Assembly (NCBI GenBank): GCA_965205525.1 | Contig: OZ242171.1 | Location: 868,001-932,000, forward strand | Reading direction: 5' to 3' | Length of the DNA stretch: 64,000 nucleotides | From: G965205525 sp965205525 | Lineage (GTDB): Bacteria; Pseudomonadota; Gammaproteobacteria; JABABF01 | Part shown: in pieces, positions 1-8,528 of the stretch | Layout: each line of letters opens with the position of its first letter | Position numbering within the stretch: position 1 is the stretch's first letter | Translations under genes and position numbers: made by a program | The notes under the pieces: model-generated | Databases searched by the model: none | Seen by the model: the letters and a program-made list of their open reading frames with translations, nothing else | What the model was told of the DNA's origin: nothing

Positions 1-422
1 CCGCTGCTGCCGATTACCCGGTGGCAGGGGAGGAGAATGGGCAGGGGGTTTCTGCCGCAGGCGCTGCCCACTGCCCGGCTGGCTCTGGGGCGGCCGATGC
101 GCTGAGCGAGCTCGCCATAGCTCAGAGTCTCGCCGTAGGGGATGCTGGCCAGTCCGCCCCAGACTGCCACGCTGCCGGAGGAGCCCCTGAGGCTGAGGGG
201 CAGGTCAAAAACCTTGCGCTTGCCGGCGAAGTATTCCTTGAATTGCTGCTTGGCTTTGAGAAGCAGGGGATTCATGTCCTCGGTCCAGTCCGGGCTGATG
301 CGGCGTCTGCGCTTGCCTTTAGGGGGCAGGTGAACCTCCAGAATTGCCCCGCTGTCGGCGGCGATCAGCAGCGCCCCCAGGGGGGTGTTCACATGGCAGT
401 ATCGGACCGGGTTTTTATTCAT
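1..422 (-). CDS. ogt: Methylated-DNA--protein-cysteine methyltransferase, 3' end beyond window
   Basis: Suicide repair enzyme that moves an alkyl group from O6-alkylguanine to its own cysteine. I read it directly on the minus strand: the ATG is at 420-422, and about 140 codons are visible before the window edge. The visible C-terminal part has the family signature: a winged-helix segment with IPYGETLSYGELA, an RAVGSACGRNP recognition region, and PCHRV carrying the acceptor cysteine. An N-terminal alpha/beta domain (first ~75 residues) precedes it, so this is the stand-alone Ogt/MGMT type. The stop codon is not in the window. It lies just downstream of tRNA-Phe on the same strand. The symbol is by family; ada-linked or other paralogues cannot be excluded. 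Confidence 0.88.
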   Translation of the reverse strand, partial: MNKNPVRYCHVNTPLGALLIAADSGAILEVHLPPKGKRRRRISPDWTEDMNPLLLKAKQQFKEYFAGKRKVFDLPLSLRGSSGSVAVWGGLASIPYGETLSYGELAQRIGRPRASRAVGSACGRNPLPILLPCHRVIGSS

Positions 423-453
423 GGCTGCAGTTCCTCGCTGACCGATGAAAAGG

Positions 454-529
454 TGGTGCCCAGGGGCGGAATTGAACCACCGACACGAGGATTTTCAGTC
501 CCCTGCTCTACCGACTGAGCTACCTGGGC
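454..529 (-). tRNA. tRNA-Phe (GAA)
   Basis: A 76-nt cloverleaf on the minus strand. The 7-bp acceptor stem is GCCCAGG/CCTGGGC with discriminator A and an encoded CCA. The D-loop is AGCTCAGTCGGTAGAGC. The anticodon stem GGGGA/TCCTC encloses loop CTGAAAA, giving anticodon GAA. The T-loop is GGTTCAATTCC. It begins 3 nt after the yggX stop codon, so it may be co-transcribed from the mutY-yggX unit. Confidence 0.97.
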
Positions 530-532
530 AAC

Positions 533-805
533 TTAAGACTCCGGGGGCACATAGCCTTCGGGGCGCTCGTAGTCCTCTCCGGAAAAAAACTTCATCATCT
601 GCTCTTGCAGATGTTTGCGGGCCTTCGGGTCCGCCATATTCAGCCGTCCCTCGTTGATCAGCATGGTCTGGTGCTTCTGCCATTCCTCCCACGCCTGGCG
701 GGAGATATTTTCATACAGATCCTGTCCGGCCGCTCCGGGAAAGGGCGGCGCATCCAAACCTTCCATGTCGCGCTGATATTTTCTGCAGAATACTGTACGT
801 GGCAT
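533..805 (-). CDS. yggX: Fe(2+)-trafficking protein YggX family
   Basis: Small cytosolic protein linked to iron handling and protection of Fe-S clusters from oxidation. The 90-residue product starts with MPRTVFCRKYQRDMEGL, containing the single conserved Cys7, and continues with the typical PFPG, WEEWQKHQTMLINE and MNMADP-like (LNMADPKARKHL) blocks. The reading frame stays open upstream, but homology and length put the start at the ATG at 803-805. It begins 10 nt after the mutY stop. The mutY-yggX pair is a conserved gammaproteobacterial arrangement, which makes sense because MutY itself carries an Fe-S cluster. Confidence 0.96.
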   Translation of the reverse strand: MPRTVFCRKYQRDMEGLDAPPFPGAAGQDLYENISRQAWEEWQKHQTMLINEGRLNMADPKARKHLQEQMMKFFSGEDYERPEGYVPPES

Positions 806-815
806 GCGCTGTGCT

Positions 816-1892
816 TTACTCTTTGCGGTCCTGTCGCCGCCGGACTCTCTCCTGCCGCAGCCCATCCAGCAGCCGTGCGACCGGTGCCGCCAGGCCGAGG
901 CGGCGGGGGCGGAGGGGATTGTACCAGAGCCGTTGCTCCTCTTCAGCGATTTCCCGCACCTCGTGTCCGAGCTGCAGACGCACCGGACAGAGCAGCAGCC
1001 GAAAATGCGAGAAGTCGTGGCGGATAACGGGCAGTTTTTCCTCCTTCCCGGCGCAGTCCGCCAGCAGGGCGCGGCAGGCCGGGGGCGGTCCGCCCCGGGG
1101 GGAGCTTTCCGGAAGGCTCCACAGTCCGCCCCAGATGCCGCCGGCGGGCCGCCGCTCCAGCAGGATTTCACCGGCAGGGCTCTCAATGATCCAGGCCCGG
1201 CGTCTCTGTACCGGCAGGGCTTTTTGGCGACGGGGCGGCGGGAAATTCTCCGGCTGTCCCTCCCGGCGGGCCAGGCAGCCTCGGCGAAGAGGGCAGCCTT
1301 GGCAGTTCGGGCGGTGCCGGGTGCAGACACCGGCACCGAGATCCATCATCGCCTGGTTGTATGTGGCGCTGTGTCGCCGGGGGGTGCAGTGCTCGGCCAG
1401 CAGCCACAGCCGTTTTTCCAGGGAGGAGCCCTCGTCCTTCAGGGCGTGAAAGCGGGTCAGCACCCGTCGCACGTTGCCGTCTAAGATGGCGGCGGGCTCG
1501 CCGAAGGCGGCGGCGGCGATGGCACCCGCCGTGGAGCGGCCGATGCCGGGCAGGGCGGCCAGCTCAGCTGCCGTCCTGGGGAAGCGGCCGCCGTGCTCTT
1601 GGCACAGCAGCCGGGCAGTGCGGTGCAGGTTGCGGGCGCGGCTGTAGTAGCCGAGGCCGCTCCAGCAGTGCATCACCTCATCCGGCGAGGCGGCGGCGAG
1701 CTTTCTGAGGCTGGGGAATGCCCGCATAAAGCGGCTGAAATAGGGAATGACCGTGGCCACCCGGGTCTGCTGCAGCATGATTTCGGAAATCCAGACCCGG
1801 TAGGCGCTGGGATTGCGCTGCCAGGGCAGGTCGTGGCGACCGTGGCGCCGGTGCCAGGACAGCACCGCTCGCTGAAATGCTGCAGGTGCCAT
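816..1892 (-). CDS. mutY: A/G-specific adenine DNA glycosylase
   Basis: Removes adenine mispaired with 8-oxoguanine during base excision repair. The protein is 358 aa. The N-terminal HhH-GPD domain has the catalytic-Glu block ISEIMLQQTRVATVIPYF, the hairpin LPGIGRSTAGAI and the catalytic Asp in ILDGNVRRV. The Fe-S cluster ligands follow as C-x6-C-x2-C-x5-C (CTRHRPNCQGCPLRRGC). The last ~130 residues form the NUDIX-like 8-oxoG-recognition domain. I chose the ATG at 1890-1892 because the 48 upstream codons overlap the hisB promoter region and do not resemble the family. It is divergent from hisB and leads the mutY-yggX operon. Confidence 0.97.
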   Translation of the reverse strand: MAPAAFQRAVLSWHRRHGRHDLPWQRNPSAYRVWISEIMLQQTRVATVIPYFSRFMRAFPSLRKLAAASPDEVMHCWSGLGYYSRARNLHRTARLLCQEHGGRFPRTAAELAALPGIGRSTAGAIAAAAFGEPAAILDGNVRRVLTRFHALKDEGSSLEKRLWLLAEHCTPRRHSATYNQAMMDLGAGVCTRHRPNCQGCPLRRGCLARREGQPENFPPPRRQKALPVQRRRAWIIESPAGEILLERRPAGGIWGGLWSLPESSPRGGPPPACRALLADCAGKEEKLPVIRHDFSHFRLLLCPVRLQLGHEVREIAEEEQRLWYNPLRPRRLGLAAPVARLLDGLRQERVRRRQDRKE

Positions 1893-1927
1893 CGGGGGCG
1901 GGGGGCATATTTTTGGCGACAGGGTTT

Positions 1928-1933
1928 TATAAT
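1928..1933 (+). promoter_or_regulatory. Candidate -10 box for hisBHAF
   Basis: A perfect TATAAT lies 48 nt upstream of the hisB ATG in the mutY-hisB divergent gap. No convincing TTGACA-like -35 sits at 16-18 nt spacing, so only the -10 element is claimed. Confidence 0.45.
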
Positions 1934-1980
1934 AGCGGCTCCGTGACTGCAGCCATTGTACCTGGCCAGCAGGAAAGCCC

Positions 1981-2634
1981 ATGAATAAAAAAGCATCTCC
2001 TAAAAGTGTTGCCTCTCGTCCCAAAGCAGCTCCCAAAGGTGCCGCTCCTCGTCAGGCCAAGGTCTCCCGGGACACTTTGGAGACAAAGATCTCAGTGGAG
2101 GTCAACTTAGACGGGCATGGGCGGGCGCAGCTGAGAGAAGGAATCCCTTTTCTGAACCACATGCTAGACCAGATTGCCCGCCACGGCATGATGGACCTCA
2201 TCGTCAGCGCTACCGGCGACAGGAATGTGGACGACCACCACACGGTGGAAGATATCGGTATTACCTTGGGCCAGGCAATCTCCCAGGCTCTCGGCGAGCG
2301 CAGCGGCATCAACCGCTACGGGTATGCCTATGTGCCTTTGGACGAGGCGCTGTCCAGGGTGGTGGTAGATTTTTCTGGCCGCCCCGGCCTCGTTTTTCAG
2401 GTTGATTTTACCCGTGCCCACATCGGCACTTTTGATGTGGATTTGGTGCGTGAATTCTTCCAGGCTTTTGTCAATCACGCGGCGGTGTCTTTGCACATAG
2501 ACAACCTGCGAGGCGACAACAGCCACCATCAGGCAGAGACAATCTTCAAGGCATTCGGGCGCGCACTGCGCATGGCGGTAGCGTTGGATGCCCGAAGCGG
2601 GGGGCAGATGCCCTCCACCAAGGGGGTTCTCTAG
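1981..2634 (+). CDS. hisB: Imidazoleglycerol-phosphate dehydratase
   Basis: Dehydrates imidazole glycerol phosphate to imidazole acetol phosphate in histidine synthesis. The 217-aa protein is the monofunctional type, with no N-terminal histidinol-phosphatase domain. Manganese-binding histidine blocks are visible as FLNHMLDQIARHG, DDHHTVEDIG and NSHHQAETIFK, and the C-terminus has the usual STKG. The first ~28 residues are an unusual Lys/Ala/Pro-rich extension; conservation begins around TLETKISVEVNLDG. It is the first gene of hisBHAF. The other his genes are not in this window. Confidence 0.97.
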   Translation: MNKKASPKSVASRPKAAPKGAAPRQAKVSRDTLETKISVEVNLDGHGRAQLREGIPFLNHMLDQIARHGMMDLIVSATGDRNVDDHHTVEDIGITLGQAISQALGERSGINRYGYAYVPLDEALSRVVVDFSGRPGLVFQVDFTRAHIGTFDVDLVREFFQAFVNHAAVSLHIDNLRGDNSHHQAETIFKAFGRALRMAVALDARSGGQMPSTKGVL

Positions 2635-2767
2635 ACCCTATGACCTCTGTCAATACAGGGGCTGGTGGTGCGGGCCTTGGACCGCTGTGGCCGGGGTATT
2701 CTGCATTCGGCTCTCGGCGAGCTGCCGAGGACAGTTCCGGCTGTCTGCGACAGCACAGGAGCCGCTA

Positions 2768-3418
2768 ATGCGCTCCAAGGGCAGCTGCGCCGTGGCGGAC
2801 TACGGCATGGGCAATCTGCATTCGGCGGCCAAGGCCTTGCAGAAGGTGGCGCCGGAGGCTCGCATCACTATTACTTCGGACCCCGATGAGATCAGAAAAG
2901 CAGACCGCACCGTGCTGCCCGGGGTGGGCGCTATCGGGGACTGCATGGCGGCCTTCACCGCCGGAGCTCTGGATGATGCGGTGCGGGAGTCGGTGGCCGC
3001 CGGCCGCCCGCTGCTTGCAATTTGCATCGGCATGCAGATGCTCTTAGAGCACAGCGAGGAGAATGGCGGGGTGACGGGGCTGGGCCTGCTTCCCGGCAAG
3101 GTGCGGCATTTCGGGACCGAGGCCAGGGACCCAGATGATCGCAGGCTGAAAGTTCCCCATATGGGCTGGAATGAGGTCTGGCAATGCCTGCCCCACCCCC
3201 TGTGGGCGGGCATTAAAGACGGCAGCCGCTTTTATTTTGTCCACGGCTATCGCGCCGATGCGGGCGCTGGCATGGCGGGGGAGAGCCGCTACGGCGGCCC
3301 TTTCGCTGCAGCGATGGCCGGACCCGGGATTTTTGCAGTGCAGTTTCATCCGGAGAAAAGCCATGATGCGGGGCTCAGCCTGTTGGCAAACTTCCTTGCG
3401 TGGGATGGGAGCGCATAA
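2768..3418 (+). CDS. hisH: Imidazole glycerol phosphate synthase, glutaminase subunit
   Basis: Glutamine amidotransferase subunit that feeds ammonia to HisF. The 216-aa class-I GATase shows the N-terminal VADYGMGNLHS motif, the nucleophile region AICIGMQML (Cys), and the His/Glu of VQFHPEKS. I chose the ATG at 2768 because AGGAG lies 6 nt upstream and the family begins just before DYGMGN. A 133-nt gap separates it from hisB, which is wide for this operon, and I see no gene in it. The stop overlaps the hisA start (TAATG). Confidence 0.96.
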   Translation: MRSKGSCAVADYGMGNLHSAAKALQKVAPEARITITSDPDEIRKADRTVLPGVGAIGDCMAAFTAGALDDAVRESVAAGRPLLAICIGMQMLLEHSEENGGVTGLGLLPGKVRHFGTEARDPDDRRLKVPHMGWNEVWQCLPHPLWAGIKDGSRFYFVHGYRADAGAGMAGESRYGGPFAAAMAGPGIFAVQFHPEKSHDAGLSLLANFLAWDGSA

Positions 3419-4152
3419 TGCTGGTCATTCCCGCTGTAGATATTCAGAACGGGCGCTGTGTGCGCCTGCGCCAGGGGCGCATGGAGGATGCCACGGTCTT
3501 TGCCGATGATCCCGCTCTGGCCGCCAAGAATTGGGTGCAGGCCGGAGCCCGCCGCCTGCACCTGGTGGATTTAGACGGAGCCTTTGCCGGACAGCCGGTA
3601 AACGGCGAGATCATACAGGCCATCGTGGAGGCCTGTCCCGATGTGCCGGTGCAGGCTGGCGGCGGCATTCGCGATGGCGATGCGGTGGAAGCTCTCTTCA
3701 GCATCGGCGTGCAGTACGCCATACTGGGCACCCGGGCGGTGCAGGACCCGGACTTTGCCGCTGACATGTGCCGACGTTTTCCAGAGCGCATTATTATCAG
3801 CCTGGATGCGCGGGATGGCCGAGTGGCCCTGGCCGGCTGGGCGGAGCAGTCGTCTTTGGAAGCGGTGAACCTGGCCAGGCGCTTTGCTGCCGCCGGAGTC
3901 GCAGCCCTGGTTTATACGGACATTGAGCGAGACGGCATGATGCAGGGGATCAATCGGGATGCCACCGAGCGGGTGATAAAGGCGGTGCCGGTGCCGGTTA
4001 TCGCTTCCGGCGGCCTGCGGGACTTGGATGATTTAGCTGCCCTCATGGACATCGCCTCCGGGCGTCTCGCCGGCGTAATCGCCGGACGCTCCCTCTACGA
4101 AGGGCAGCTGGACCTCACCGCAGCCCAGCAGCTCTGCGACAGCCAGGACTGA
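3418..4152 (+). CDS. hisA: ProFAR isomerase (phosphoribosylformimino-AICAR ribotide isomerase)
   Basis: Amadori isomerase that converts ProFAR to PRFAR in histidine synthesis. The 244-aa TIM barrel has catalytic Asp8 in VIPAVDIQNG, the second Asp in ISLDARDG, and both half-barrel phosphate motifs (VQAGGGIRDGDA and VIASGGLRDLDD). The ATG at 3418 shares one base with the hisH stop, indicating translational coupling. The six codons upstream in this frame (MGWERI) are unlikely to be used. Confidence 0.97.
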   Translation: MLVIPAVDIQNGRCVRLRQGRMEDATVFADDPALAAKNWVQAGARRLHLVDLDGAFAGQPVNGEIIQAIVEACPDVPVQAGGGIRDGDAVEALFSIGVQYAILGTRAVQDPDFAADMCRRFPERIIISLDARDGRVALAGWAEQSSLEAVNLARRFAAAGVAALVYTDIERDGMMQGINRDATERVIKAVPVPVIASGGLRDLDDLAALMDIASGRLAGVIAGRSLYEGQLDLTAAQQLCDSQD

Positions 4153-4155
4153 GAA

Positions 4156-4929
4156 ATGGGGCTGGCGCGGCGCATCATTCCCTGCCTTGACGTGGATGCG
4201 GGGCGAGTGGTCAAAGGCACCCGTTTTAAGAACCTGCGGGATGCGGGAGATCCGGTGGAGATAGCCCGCCGCTACAACGAGGAGGGTGCCGATGAAATCA
4301 CGTTGCTGGATATCAGTGCCAGCCACGAAGAGCGGGACATTATTCTGCACCTGGTGTCGGATATTGCAGGCGAAGTGTTCATCCCGCTGACCGTCGGCGG
4401 CGGCGTGCGCAGCTTGGAAGACATCCGCACCCTGCTGCGCTCAGGGGCGGACAAGGTCGGCATCAATACCGCCGCGGTGGCCAGGCCGGAGCTGGTCCGG
4501 GAGGCCGCTGCAAGCTTTGGCTCCCAGTGCATCGTAGTGGCGATTGATGCCCGCCGCCAGATATCCGGCAGCTGGGAGGTATTCACCCACGGCGGACGGC
4601 GGGAGACCGGCTTGGACGCGGTGGCCTGGGCGGAGCGCATGGTGGAATACGGGGCTGGTGAAATTCTCCTGACCAGCATGGACCGGGACGGCACCCGGGA
4701 TGGGTTTGATTTAGCGCTCACCCGTGCCGTGAGCGAAGCGGTGCCGGTGCCGGTTATCGCCTCCGGCGGGGTCGGTTCCCTGGAGCACTTGGCGGAGGGA
4801 TTGCGAGAAGGCAGGGCAGATGCCGTGCTGGCGGCCAGCATTTTTCATTTTGGAGAGCACAGCATCCAAGAAGCCAAGCAGCATCTGGCTGCCGCCGGCA
4901 TTGAGGTGCGGATGGAAGTCAATCCTTAG
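4156..4929 (+). CDS. hisF: Imidazole glycerol phosphate synthase, cyclase subunit
   Basis: Condenses PRFAR with ammonia from HisH to give imidazole glycerol phosphate and AICAR. The 257-aa TIM barrel has catalytic Asp11 (IPCLDVDAGRVVKG) and the second catalytic Asp (VVAIDARR). Phosphate-binding VGGGVRS and ASGGVGS complete the two half-barrels. It starts 3 nt after hisA and closes hisBHAF. It converges on the protease gene, and I see no strong hairpin between the two. Confidence 0.98.
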   Translation: MGLARRIIPCLDVDAGRVVKGTRFKNLRDAGDPVEIARRYNEEGADEITLLDISASHEERDIILHLVSDIAGEVFIPLTVGGGVRSLEDIRTLLRSGADKVGINTAAVARPELVREAAASFGSQCIVVAIDARRQISGSWEVFTHGGRRETGLDAVAWAERMVEYGAGEILLTSMDRDGTRDGFDLALTRAVSEAVPVPVIASGGVGSLEHLAEGLREGRADAVLAASIFHFGEHSIQEAKQHLAAAGIEVRMEVNP

Positions 4930-4971
4930 GCGGACACCGGTAAAGGGTCTCGGATGGCGGCGGGGAGCGCG

Positions 4972-6399
4972 CTATTTTTTCCCCAGGATATTCAGCCCCC
5001 GCAGCAGGGTGAGGGCCTCTCTCAGCTGGTTATCCTTTGCCAGCAGTGAATCCGATTCACTGGTTTTTTCTGTCCCGGGCGACGCTGACCGGCCCAGCAG
5101 GTGTCTTGGCAGGTCTGCCTCCCGGGGGGCGCTGCTGGGCACCACGGCGGCGGCCTCTGTGCGCTCCACCTTCACGTCCGGCAAAATGCCAGCCGCCTGT
5201 ATGGAGCGTCCGGCGGGGGTGTAATAGAGTGCGGTGGTCAGTTTGAGGGCGCGGCCCTCCGGCAGCTCTACCACCTCCTGCACCGAGCCCTTGCCGAAGC
5301 TGGCAGTGCCCATCACCACGGCTCGCCGATGATCTTGCAGTGCGCCGGCGACAATCTCCGCCGCCGATGCGCTGCCGCCGTTGATCAGCACCACAATCGG
5401 TGCGCCGCCGATGCTGTCCCCCGGTGTCGCCAGGCTCCGCTGCAGGACTTTTCCGCTCCGTCCCCGGGTATGGACGATCGCGCCTTTTTCAAGGAAGTGG
5501 TCCGCCACTGCGGCTGCGCTGCTCAGCAGCCCGCCCGGATTGTTGCGCAGATCCAGCACCAGACCCCTGAGGGGGCTGTTCTGTCTCTGCTGCTGCTCTA
5601 GCAGCTTCGCCAGATCGTCGCCGGTATTGCTCTGGAATTGAGAGATGCGCACATAGCCGTAGCCGGGGGCCAGCTGGCGATCGCGCACGCTCTCCACCTT
5701 GATAATCTCCCGCACTAGACTCAGCTCTAAGGGTGCGTTCTCTCCTTTTCGGAAAACGCTGATCTGCACTTCGCTTCCCTCTGCCCCCCGCAGGGCGGTG
5801 ACCGCCTCTTCCAGATCCATGGACCAGGTAGGGATGCCGTTTACGGCGATAATCCGGTCGCCGCTTTGCAGGCCGGCCCGGGCCGCCGGGGTGCCATCAA
5901 TGGGAGATACCACCAAAATGGTCCCGTCTCGGGTCAGCACTTCCACACCGATACCGCTGAACTCACCGCGCAGACTGGTCTCTATTTCCTCACGGATTTC
6001 CGGATCAAGATAGGAAGAATGGGGGTCCAGCTCCCGCAGCATGCCGAGAATGGCATAGCGGAGCAGGGTGCGGTCATCCACTTCCTCTACATAGGATTCT
6101 CGGATGTAGTGAAACGCCTCGGTGAAGGCGCGGAGCTCCGCCAAGGGCAGAACCTTCAGAGCTTCGGCTTCATTCTGCGCAGATAGCGGCGGCAGGGGGC
6201 TTTGGGGGGGCGTCTGTGCCGCTGGCTGGGCCATCGCCGGAACCGTAAGCAAAAGGCAGAGGACGCCGAGCAGCAGGGCAGAGACGGTGCAGGGAAGCAG
6301 GGGAGCAGCCCATCCGGGAGAGAGTGCAATGCGGCGAATTTCAGTATCCGGAAGGAGATCTCGGGGGCAGAGGTTCATTTTTTTGTACATGGTTTTCAT
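4972..6399 (-). CDS. S41 C-terminal processing protease (CtpA/CtpB type)
   Basis: Periplasmic, membrane-anchored serine protease. The product is 475 aa from the ATG at 6397-6399; another ATG lies at 6388-6390, and a TTG at 6432 would add 11 residues. A hydrophobic signal/anchor (LLLGVLCLLLTVPAMAQ) is followed by a helical region, a PDZ domain (SGIGVEVL to AVNGIPT) and the S41 domain. That domain has LDLRNNPGG, the catalytic Ser in GGSASAAEIVAG and the Lys in ASFGKGSVQ. About 60 low-complexity residues end the protein. A second S41 protease of the longer Prc type lies at the window's right end. Confidence 0.93.
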   Translation of the reverse strand: MKTMYKKMNLCPRDLLPDTEIRRIALSPGWAAPLLPCTVSALLLGVLCLLLTVPAMAQPAAQTPPQSPLPPLSAQNEAEALKVLPLAELRAFTEAFHYIRESYVEEVDDRTLLRYAILGMLRELDPHSSYLDPEIREEIETSLRGEFSGIGVEVLTRDGTILVVSPIDGTPAARAGLQSGDRIIAVNGIPTWSMDLEEAVTALRGAEGSEVQISVFRKGENAPLELSLVREIIKVESVRDRQLAPGYGYVRISQFQSNTGDDLAKLLEQQQRQNSPLRGLVLDLRNNPGGLLSSAAAVADHFLEKGAIVHTRGRSGKVLQRSLATPGDSIGGAPIVVLINGGSASAAEIVAGALQDHRRAVVMGTASFGKGSVQEVVELPEGRALKLTTALYYTPAGRSIQAAGILPDVKVERTEAAAVVPSSAPREADLPRHLLGRSASPGTEKTSESDSLLAKDNQLREALTLLRGLNILGKK

Positions 6400-6710
6400 C
6401 TTACCAAAAAACACTATCCGACGATTATCCAAAGAAGGAAGGGAAGGCTTTCTTCCCGCTCGCAGGAGCTTTGCCGGATGCTGCGATGGGAAGGATGGAG
6501 TCGGGTTTGATGCCCCTGCCAGCGTAGAAAACCAAAGCTGACTCGGTCGGGGCGCATGGGAGAACCGGGCTGCTTCCCCTTCTGCCAGGGCAGGGCATCG
6601 ACCAGCCTATTTTACGCGAAGCGCTTAGCGGTAAGTGGTAAACTGAGGGTTCTTTATAATCCTGTTCTGACAAAAATAAGCTTGTTGCAATGCAGCGGGC
6701 GTGGAATCAC
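6400..6710. other. Divergent intergenic region with candidate sbmA promoter
   Basis: About 310 bp between the protease and permease genes. A perfect TATAAT at 6655-6660 (+ strand) lies 50 nt upstream of the permease ATG. No matching -35 is obvious. Short open frames here are not homologous to anything I recognise and lack ribosome binding sites. Confidence 0.4.
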
Positions 6711-7718
6711 ATGTTTAAAAGTTTCTTTGCTTCCAGGGAATGGGCGCTGTGGGCCTGGGGCGGGCTGGCTTTTCTGTTCGGCTCTGTCTATGTGCAGGTG
6801 GAGCTTCTAGTGCTGCTTAACGAATGGTACAAAGGCTTTTATGATCTGATCCAGAAAGCGCAGGAGCACGAAGTCTCGGAACTGTGGCAGAAACTAAAGG
6901 AGTTCTCCATCATTGTTCTGCCCTATATCACCATCGCCACCATTTCTAATTTCATCGCAAGACACTACACCTTTCGCTGGCGCCAGGCGATGTCCTTCAC
7001 CTATTTCCCCATCTGGCAGAAGATGGATAAAGAGATTGAAGGGGCTTCCCAGCGTCTTCAGGAGGACACCTTCCGCCTTGCCCGTATCGTGGAAGAACTG
7101 GGAATGGAGCTTTTTGAGGCGGTGCTCAAACTGATCGCCTTCATGCCGATCCTGTGGCTGCTGAGTACACATGTAATCATTCCCGTCGTTCAGGACATTC
7201 CCGGCAGCGTGGCCTGGGTCGCGTTGCTGATATCCGTGGGCGGCACCATCATTTCCTGGTTTGTGGGTATTAAGCTGCCTGGTCTTGAATACAACAACCA
7301 GCGGGTGGAAGCCGCCTATCGCAAGCGCCTGGTTTATGCGGAGGACAACAAGGAGTATGCCACCATGCCGGCCCTGCTGGAACTGTTTACCGGCCTGCGC
7401 TTTAATTACTTTCGCCTCTTTCTGCACAAGTCCTATTTTGATCTGTGGCGCATCTTTTTTCTTCAGTACACCATACTGGTTCCCTACATTATGATGGGCC
7501 CCTCTCTGTTTGCCGGAGTGATCACGCTGGGCATCGTGATCCAGACGGCCAATGCTTTTGACAAGGTGCATGAAGGCTTTTCCTATCTGATCCGCAGCTG
7601 GACTACGATTACCGAACTGGTGTCCGTAGTGAAACGGCTGCGGGAGTTTGAGCAGAGCATCGGCTATCGGAAGCGGGCGGCGGACAGCGGCGCGGACCCG
7701 GTGCAGATCATCGGCTGA
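6711..7718 (+). CDS. sbmA: SbmA/BacA-family peptide uptake permease
   Basis: Inner-membrane proton-driven importer of peptides. The family resembles an ABC membrane domain without an ATPase. The ~335-aa product has several membrane segments and strong family blocks: FYDLIQKAQ, RHYTFRWRQAM, QEDTFRLARIVEELG, VGIKLPGLEYNNQRVEAAYRK (about residues 185-205) and LIRSWTTITELVSV. I chose the ATG at 6711 because it gives MFKSFF, the same beginning as E. coli SbmA; an ATG seven codons earlier is possible. It is ~70 residues shorter than E. coli SbmA, mostly near the N-terminus. BacA/SbmA proteins affect antimicrobial-peptide sensitivity and, in rhizobia and Brucella, survival inside hosts. Confidence 0.92.
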   Translation: MFKSFFASREWALWAWGGLAFLFGSVYVQVELLVLLNEWYKGFYDLIQKAQEHEVSELWQKLKEFSIIVLPYITIATISNFIARHYTFRWRQAMSFTYFPIWQKMDKEIEGASQRLQEDTFRLARIVEELGMELFEAVLKLIAFMPILWLLSTHVIIPVVQDIPGSVAWVALLISVGGTIISWFVGIKLPGLEYNNQRVEAAYRKRLVYAEDNKEYATMPALLELFTGLRFNYFRLFLHKSYFDLWRIFFLQYTILVPYIMMGPSLFAGVITLGIVIQTANAFDKVHEGFSYLIRSWTTITELVSVVKRLREFEQSIGYRKRAADSGADPVQIIG

Positions 7719-7763
7719 AGTTATGCAGATGCCGTTCCTTTTTCTCCTGCCCCCGTTCTAGCC

Positions 7764-8408
7764 ATGCACATTGCCTGCCTGGATCTTGAAGGCGTACTGC
7801 TGCCCGAAATATGGGTCGCCGTTGCCGAGGAGAGCGGCATAGATGCCCTGCGGGCCACCACTCAGGACTATCGGGACTACGATGAGCTGATGCGGATGCG
7901 TCTTGCTGAGCTGGCCAAGCACGGCATTCGTCTGCCGGAGATACAGGCGACGGCGGCACAGCTGTCGCCCCTTAGCGGAGCTCCGGATTTCTTGGATTCC
8001 CTGCGCCGCAATTTTCAGGTGGCGGTGCTGTCCGACACCTTCTATGAGCTGGCAGAGCCGCTGATGGCAAAGATCGGCATGCCGTTTTTGCTGTGTCACC
8101 GCCTGGAGAGCGACAGCGAGGGGAATATCACCGGCTACCGTCTGCGCCAGGCAGACCCGAAACGCCGTGCGGTGCAGGCCTTTCACAGCCTTCGCTGCCG
8201 GGTCATCGCTGCTGGGGATTCCTACAACGATCTGTCCATGCTAGAGGAAGCCGATGCCGGCATTCTGTTTTCTGCGCCAGAGGAAATTCAGCGGGAATAC
8301 CCGGCCTTTGCTGCGGTATCCGACTATGCTGGCCTGGAAAAGGCATTTGCAGAAGCCGCCCTCCGCATAGAGCAGCAGCAGGGGCAGCGCCCCCCGCAGC
8401 CGGCATGA
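7764..8408 (+). CDS. thrH: Bifunctional phosphoserine phosphatase/homoserine phosphotransferase ThrH
   Basis: HAD-superfamily enzyme; P. aeruginosa ThrH dephosphorylates phosphoserine and can transfer the phosphate to homoserine. The 214-aa protein begins MHIACLDLEGVLLPEIW, where the HAD motif I is DLEG rather than DxDG, as in ThrH. Motif II is VLSDTFYEL, motif III includes RQADPKRRAV, and motif IV is AAGDSYNDLSML. The similarity runs along the whole length. It follows the permease by 45 nt and may share its transcript. Confidence 0.94.
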   Translation: MHIACLDLEGVLLPEIWVAVAEESGIDALRATTQDYRDYDELMRMRLAELAKHGIRLPEIQATAAQLSPLSGAPDFLDSLRRNFQVAVLSDTFYELAEPLMAKIGMPFLLCHRLESDSEGNITGYRLRQADPKRRAVQAFHSLRCRVIAAGDSYNDLSMLEEADAGILFSAPEEIQREYPAFAAVSDYAGLEKAFAEAALRIEQQQGQRPPQPA

Positions 8409-8528
8409 TAGAGCGCAATAGCTGCCCTGGGGGGACGCGGTCTCAATTCCCTGCCGGGCGTGCTACTATGGAAAGTCTTTCTCGGTCGGAGCCTGCCGCT
8501 CACGACTCACCGCTAATCGGAGACCTTA

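Noticed and set aside
1981..2634. Bifunctional HisB (phosphatase plus dehydratase)
   Set aside because: The N-terminal extension is only ~28 basic residues with no HAD motifs.
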